From an uncultured Acidimicrobiales bacterium (lineage in GTDB: Bacteria; Actinomycetota; Acidimicrobiia; Acidimicrobiales; SZUA-35), in the NCBI GenBank assembly GCA_937922785.1, contig CALAJQ010000008.1:1-64000 (forward strand): a stretch of DNA of 64,000 nucleotides. The letters are read 5' to 3'. A program made the position numbers and the translations under genes. Shown here in pieces: positions 61,298-64,000 of the stretch. Each line of letters starts with the position of its first letter. Position 1 is the stretch's first letter. Under the pieces are notes generated by a model. It did no database searches. It worked only from the letters and a program-made list of their open reading frames with translations, and had not been told where the DNA came from.

Positions 61298-63622
61298 GTG
61301 ACCAATATGACACGCCTGACGGTGCAGGTTTCGGGGACCGTCCAGGGTGTTGGGTTCCGGCCGTTTGTGTACGGGCTAGCTTCATCGCTGGGTCTTGGCG
61401 GCAGCGTCACGAACGCCGGAGCTCAGGTGATCTGTGTGGTCGAGGGTGATGCCGAGACGTGTAACCAGTTTGTTCGGCGTGTTCAATTCGACGCGCCTAG
61501 CTTGGCCGACGTGCATTCGGTTGAAGTCATAGTGTCGCCGCCCGAAGGTGACACCGAGTTTTCGATTGTGCCCAGCCGTCAAGCCGACCAGCAGCGATCG
61601 ATGGCAATCCCTCCAGATGTTGCCACCTGCGCCGAATGCCTCGCAGAGGCCGCCGACCCAAACAATCGGCGCTATGGGTATCCCTTTATCTGTTGCACAG
61701 TTTGTGGACCTCGTTACAGCGTTGTGTCTGATCTTCCTTATGACCGGGCCAACACCTCGATGGCCGGGTTTAAGTTGTGTGCCGAATGCCAGCAGGAATA
61801 TGAGGACCCTGCCGATCGACGCTTCCACGCCCAAGCCACCGCTTGTGCCGCGTGCGGACCGCAGCTAACCGGCCCAACCATTGACGGTGCTGTGGCTGCG
61901 CTTTTGGACGGAGCTGTCGTGGCAGTTAAAGGGTTGGGTGGATACCAACTCATGTGCCGAGCCGACAACTTCGAAGCGGTGCAAAAGCTTCGAGATCGCA
62001 AACACCGTGAGACCAAGCCGTTTGCCTTGTTGGTGGATTCGGTGGTTATGGCCGAGCGCGTAGTGGAGCTAGACCCAGTTGGGCGACAGGCCTTGGAAGC
62101 TCCCGAGGCCCCAATCGTTCTGGCTGCAGCCAAGCCCACAACTTCCGAACTGGCGGCATCCGGGCCCGAATCCGGGCTTGGACACCGCCAGAACCAGAGT
62201 GTTGGTCTTGAGGACCGCCAGAACCAGGGCGTTGGCCAGGTAGCGGACAACGTGGCACCGGGAACCAACCGTCTGGGCGTGATGCTTCCAGCTTCAAACC
62301 TTCACAGTTTGCTGGCAACCGGAGCGGGCGTGCCTCTTGTTTGCACCAGCGGGAACCGTTCGAACGAGCCGATAGTGATCGATGATCAGCTAGCGGCCAC
62401 AGCATTCGCCGACATCGCAGATCTCATCCTCACGCACAACCGTCCAATCGAACGGCGTGCCGACGACTCGGTTGGCCAAGTAGTTGCTGGGCAGTTTCAG
62501 CTGCTTCGCCGAGCACGGGGTTACGCGCCTCGGTCCGTCCCGCTGCAATCGTCAGGGCCGACGGTGCTGGGCGTCGGGGCAGAGCTAAAGAGCACAACGT
62601 GTCTGGCAGTAGACGACAGGGCATCGCTGTCGGTTCATCTCGGAGACCTTGAAAGCCCGTCGACGTTGGCCGCGTTTGAAGCCACCATCGCTGACCAGAT
62701 CTCCTTCGCTGCCGCCGATGTGGCCTTGGTGGTGCATGACCTTCACCCCGAGTATCTGTCATCGAAGTTCGCCACTAGTCAAGACATTGCCCGGGCCTTT
62801 GCGGTGCAGCACCACCACGCTCACCTGGTGTCGTGCCTGGTTGAGAACGGCCACGAAGGTCCGGCCATCGGGGTTGTGTTCGACGGGCTCGGTTGGGGTG
62901 ACGACGGCACGGCATGGGGTGGCGAATTTCTAATCGGCGATGCCAACGGTTATGAACGGGCCGGCTTCTTGAAACCAGTAGCGATGCCGGGTGGAGCAAA
63001 GGCCGTTCGCGAACCGTGGCGAATGGCTGTCTCGTATTGCATTGCCGCCTTTGGTGAGGTTCCGGAGCGATTGCGGGGGTTGTTCAGCGAACACGCAGTC
63101 GATGCCATGGTTCGGCTGTCTACTGATCCGTCTGCCCTTCAGACTTCATCAGTCGGCCGATTGTTCGACGCCGTCGCGGCCATCTGTGGTCTGGCCCAAA
63201 CCGTTACCTACGAAGGCGAAGCAGCTATAGCTCTGGAAGCCTTAGCGACGCCCTTAGCGACGGAAGAAACTCGAGCCCAGCCCGGGTACCCGTGGGAAGG
63301 AACTGACCCGGCGCCGCTGATTCGGGCTGTGCTGACCGATCTTGATTCGGGGGTTGACCCGGCCGCACTTGCGTACCGGTTCCATCAGTCCATTGCCGAC
63401 TTTGTTGGTCGGACTGCCGAAGAGCTCGCAGCCGAGAGCGGACTCGAAACGGTTGCGCTAAGCGGAGGGGTGTTCCAGAACCGGCTGCTGGTGGAGCTGG
63501 TGCTACCCAAACTCCAAGGCTCGGGGCTTAAGGTTCTTCGCCATCAACAGATCCCTCCGAACGATGGGGGCATCTCGCTGGGTCAGGTTGCGATCGGCCG
63601 GGCCGCACTTAAGCGCCTATGA
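61298..63622 (+). CDS. hypF: Carbamoyltransferase HypF, [NiFe]-hydrogenase maturation
   Basis: 774 residues. Acylphosphatase domain (VQGVGFRPFVYGLA, about 15-30), two zinc fingers (C111xxC114 and C133xxC136; CAEC and CAAC near 160-190), YrdC-like domain (VKGLGGYQLMCRAD, KPFALLVDS) and Kae1-like C-terminal domain (QHHHAHLVSCLVENGHEG, FDGLGWGDDGTAWGGEF). It makes the carbamoyl precursor of the CN ligands of [NiFe]-hydrogenases, so a hydrogenase should lie nearby outside the window. It contains an in-frame 30-bp tandem repeat. GTG 61298 or ATG 61307 is the start. Confidence 0.95.
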   Translation: MTNMTRLTVQVSGTVQGVGFRPFVYGLASSLGLGGSVTNAGAQVICVVEGDAETCNQFVRRVQFDAPSLADVHSVEVIVSPPEGDTEFSIVPSRQADQQRSMAIPPDVATCAECLAEAADPNNRRYGYPFICCTVCGPRYSVVSDLPYDRANTSMAGFKLCAECQQEYEDPADRRFHAQATACAACGPQLTGPTIDGAVAALLDGAVVAVKGLGGYQLMCRADNFEAVQKLRDRKHRETKPFALLVDSVVMAERVVELDPVGRQALEAPEAPIVLAAAKPTTSELAASGPESGLGHRQNQSVGLEDRQNQGVGQVADNVAPGTNRLGVMLPASNLHSLLATGAGVPLVCTSGNRSNEPIVIDDQLAATAFADIADLILTHNRPIERRADDSVGQVVAGQFQLLRRARGYAPRSVPLQSSGPTVLGVGAELKSTTCLAVDDRASLSVHLGDLESPSTLAAFEATIADQISFAAADVALVVHDLHPEYLSSKFATSQDIARAFAVQHHHAHLVSCLVENGHEGPAIGVVFDGLGWGDDGTAWGGEFLIGDANGYERAGFLKPVAMPGGAKAVREPWRMAVSYCIAAFGEVPERLRGLFSEHAVDAMVRLSTDPSALQTSSVGRLFDAVAAICGLAQTVTYEGEAAIALEALATPLATEETRAQPGYPWEGTDPAPLIRAVLTDLDSGVDPAALAYRFHQSIADFVGRTAEELAAESGLETVALSGGVFQNRLLVELVLPKLQGSGLKVLRHQQIPPNDGGISLGQVAIGRAALKRL
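62174..62233 (+). repeat. In-frame 30-bp tandem repeat within hypF
   Basis: ACCGCCAGAACCAG recurs 30 bp apart (62184 and 62214), encoding two ten-residue units with RQNQ-x-VG. It lies in a linker of the YrdC domain and is probably an insertion in a surface loop. Confidence 0.7.
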
Positions 63623-63671
63623 CACACCAGGGCACCACAGGTAGTCTTGGAACGGAACGACAGGGGAAGTA

Positions 63672-64000
63672 ATGAAGATCGGAATCGTTGGAAAAGGTGG
63701 GGTCGGTAAGACGACCACTTCGTCGTTACTAGCCCGCGCCTTGGTGGATCGCGGTCGACGCGTGTTAGCGGTAGACACTGACTCCAACCCAAACTTGGGC
63801 CTTTCGCTTGGCCTCAGTCCCGATGCCACCGAGTCCCTAGAACCAATTCCCCGATCAATGGTTGTTGGCAAACGAGGCGACATGACAGTTGCCGAATTGA
63901 TGAACGACTTCGCAGTTCTCACCCCAGAAGGTGTCACGCTGATGTCTGCCCTGCGTGTGAACGAGGCGGGCGCCGGCTGTACCTGCGGAGGCCACGCCAG
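63672..64000 (+). CDS. CooC-like nickel-insertion-type ATPase (partial, runs off the window)
   Basis: The first 109 residues are visible. Deviant Walker A IVGKGGVGKTTT, DTDSNPNLGLSLG and the CxC motif in GAGCTCGGHA. It is downstream of hypF, 49 bp apart, with GGGGAAG before ATG 63672. Close in sequence to the TGA-containing CooC-like protein, it shows that cysteines occupy the place of the TGAs. Role inferred: ATP-dependent metal delivery to a nickel enzyme such as CO dehydrogenase or hydrogenase. Confidence 0.9.
   Translation, partial: MKIGIVGKGGVGKTTTSSLLARALVDRGRRVLAVDTDSNPNLGLSLGLSPDATESLEPIPRSMVVGKRGDMTVAELMNDFAVLTPEGVTLMSALRVNEAGAGCTCGGHA

Noticed and set aside
60972-61385. Independent ORF ending at 60972 with a start at 61385
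   Set aside because: The segment before 61226 overlaps hypF on the other strand and does not fit a DsrE domain; the sensible frame runs past the TGA to 60843.

Overview
The window looks like the chromosome of a mid-GC actinobacterium, most likely of the class Acidimicrobiia. The grounds are an initiator tRNA of actinobacterial type, lipoprotein substrate-binding proteins with long Thr/Glu/Pro linkers after the lipobox, frequent GTG/TTG starts, promoters whose -10 box lies about 7 nt before the start codon (leaderless mRNAs), and many TetR/P450/FAH-type genes. The class is inference; no ribosomal marker is present.

Layout. (1) 92-8045: a compact 7.8 kb genomic island inserted in the anticodon loop of a tRNA-fMet gene. 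It is bounded by direct repeats and carries an integrase and excisionase, an NgoMIV-like restriction enzyme with a C5 methyltransferase, and a CBASS operon (CD-NTase plus a Cap15-type membrane effector) divergent from a CapH/CapP-like XRE regulator and ImmA/IrrE peptidase. (2) 8165-18181: an alpha/beta hydrolase, then a PucR regulator divergent from DUF917, hydantoinase/oxoprolinase and a ribose-type ABC transporter. (3) 18248-30391: a LacI-controlled catabolic locus with a family-1 ABC importer (one permease carries two inserted SH3-like domains), GH38 mannosidase, GH63 glycosidase, glycerate kinase and a PhyH oxygenase. This set fits use of mannosyl/glucosylglycerate-type compatible solutes. 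Identical operators precede the importer and the hydrolase genes. (4) 30404-39415: hydrolase/TetR pair, then an aromatic ring-cleavage cluster (P450, LigB- and LigA-like dioxygenase subunits, aldehyde dehydrogenase, FAH-family enzyme, HpaR-like MarR), LysE exporter and a DUF1214 protein. (5) 39682-49214: an unrecognised two-gene TIM-barrel operon, a class III cyclase, creatinase with LysR, pseudouridine catabolism genes psuK-psuG, PhyH and a conserved unknown. (6) 49343-59258: TetR/P450 sharing a 28-bp perfect palindrome, fructose bisphosphatase and phosphoglucomutase, an FMO-SDR-aminotransferase operon with divergent TetR, and a PadR gene that starts at the edge of a 34-bp perfect palindrome. 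(7) 59288-64000: a nickel-enzyme maturation cluster with three CooC-like ATPases, a DsrE-like protein and HypF.

The most striking observation is in region 7. The first CooC-like gene and the DsrE-like gene are each interrupted only by in-frame TGA codons. In the CooC-like gene the two TGAs replace the cysteines of the CxC metal-binding motif. Downstream of each gene's (last) TGA, after exactly 12 nt, stands a 7-bp hairpin with a small G-containing loop, as expected of bacterial SECIS elements. These are strong candidates for selenoproteins, including an unusual Sec-x-Sec nickel-insertion-type ATPase. The Sec machinery itself is not in the window.
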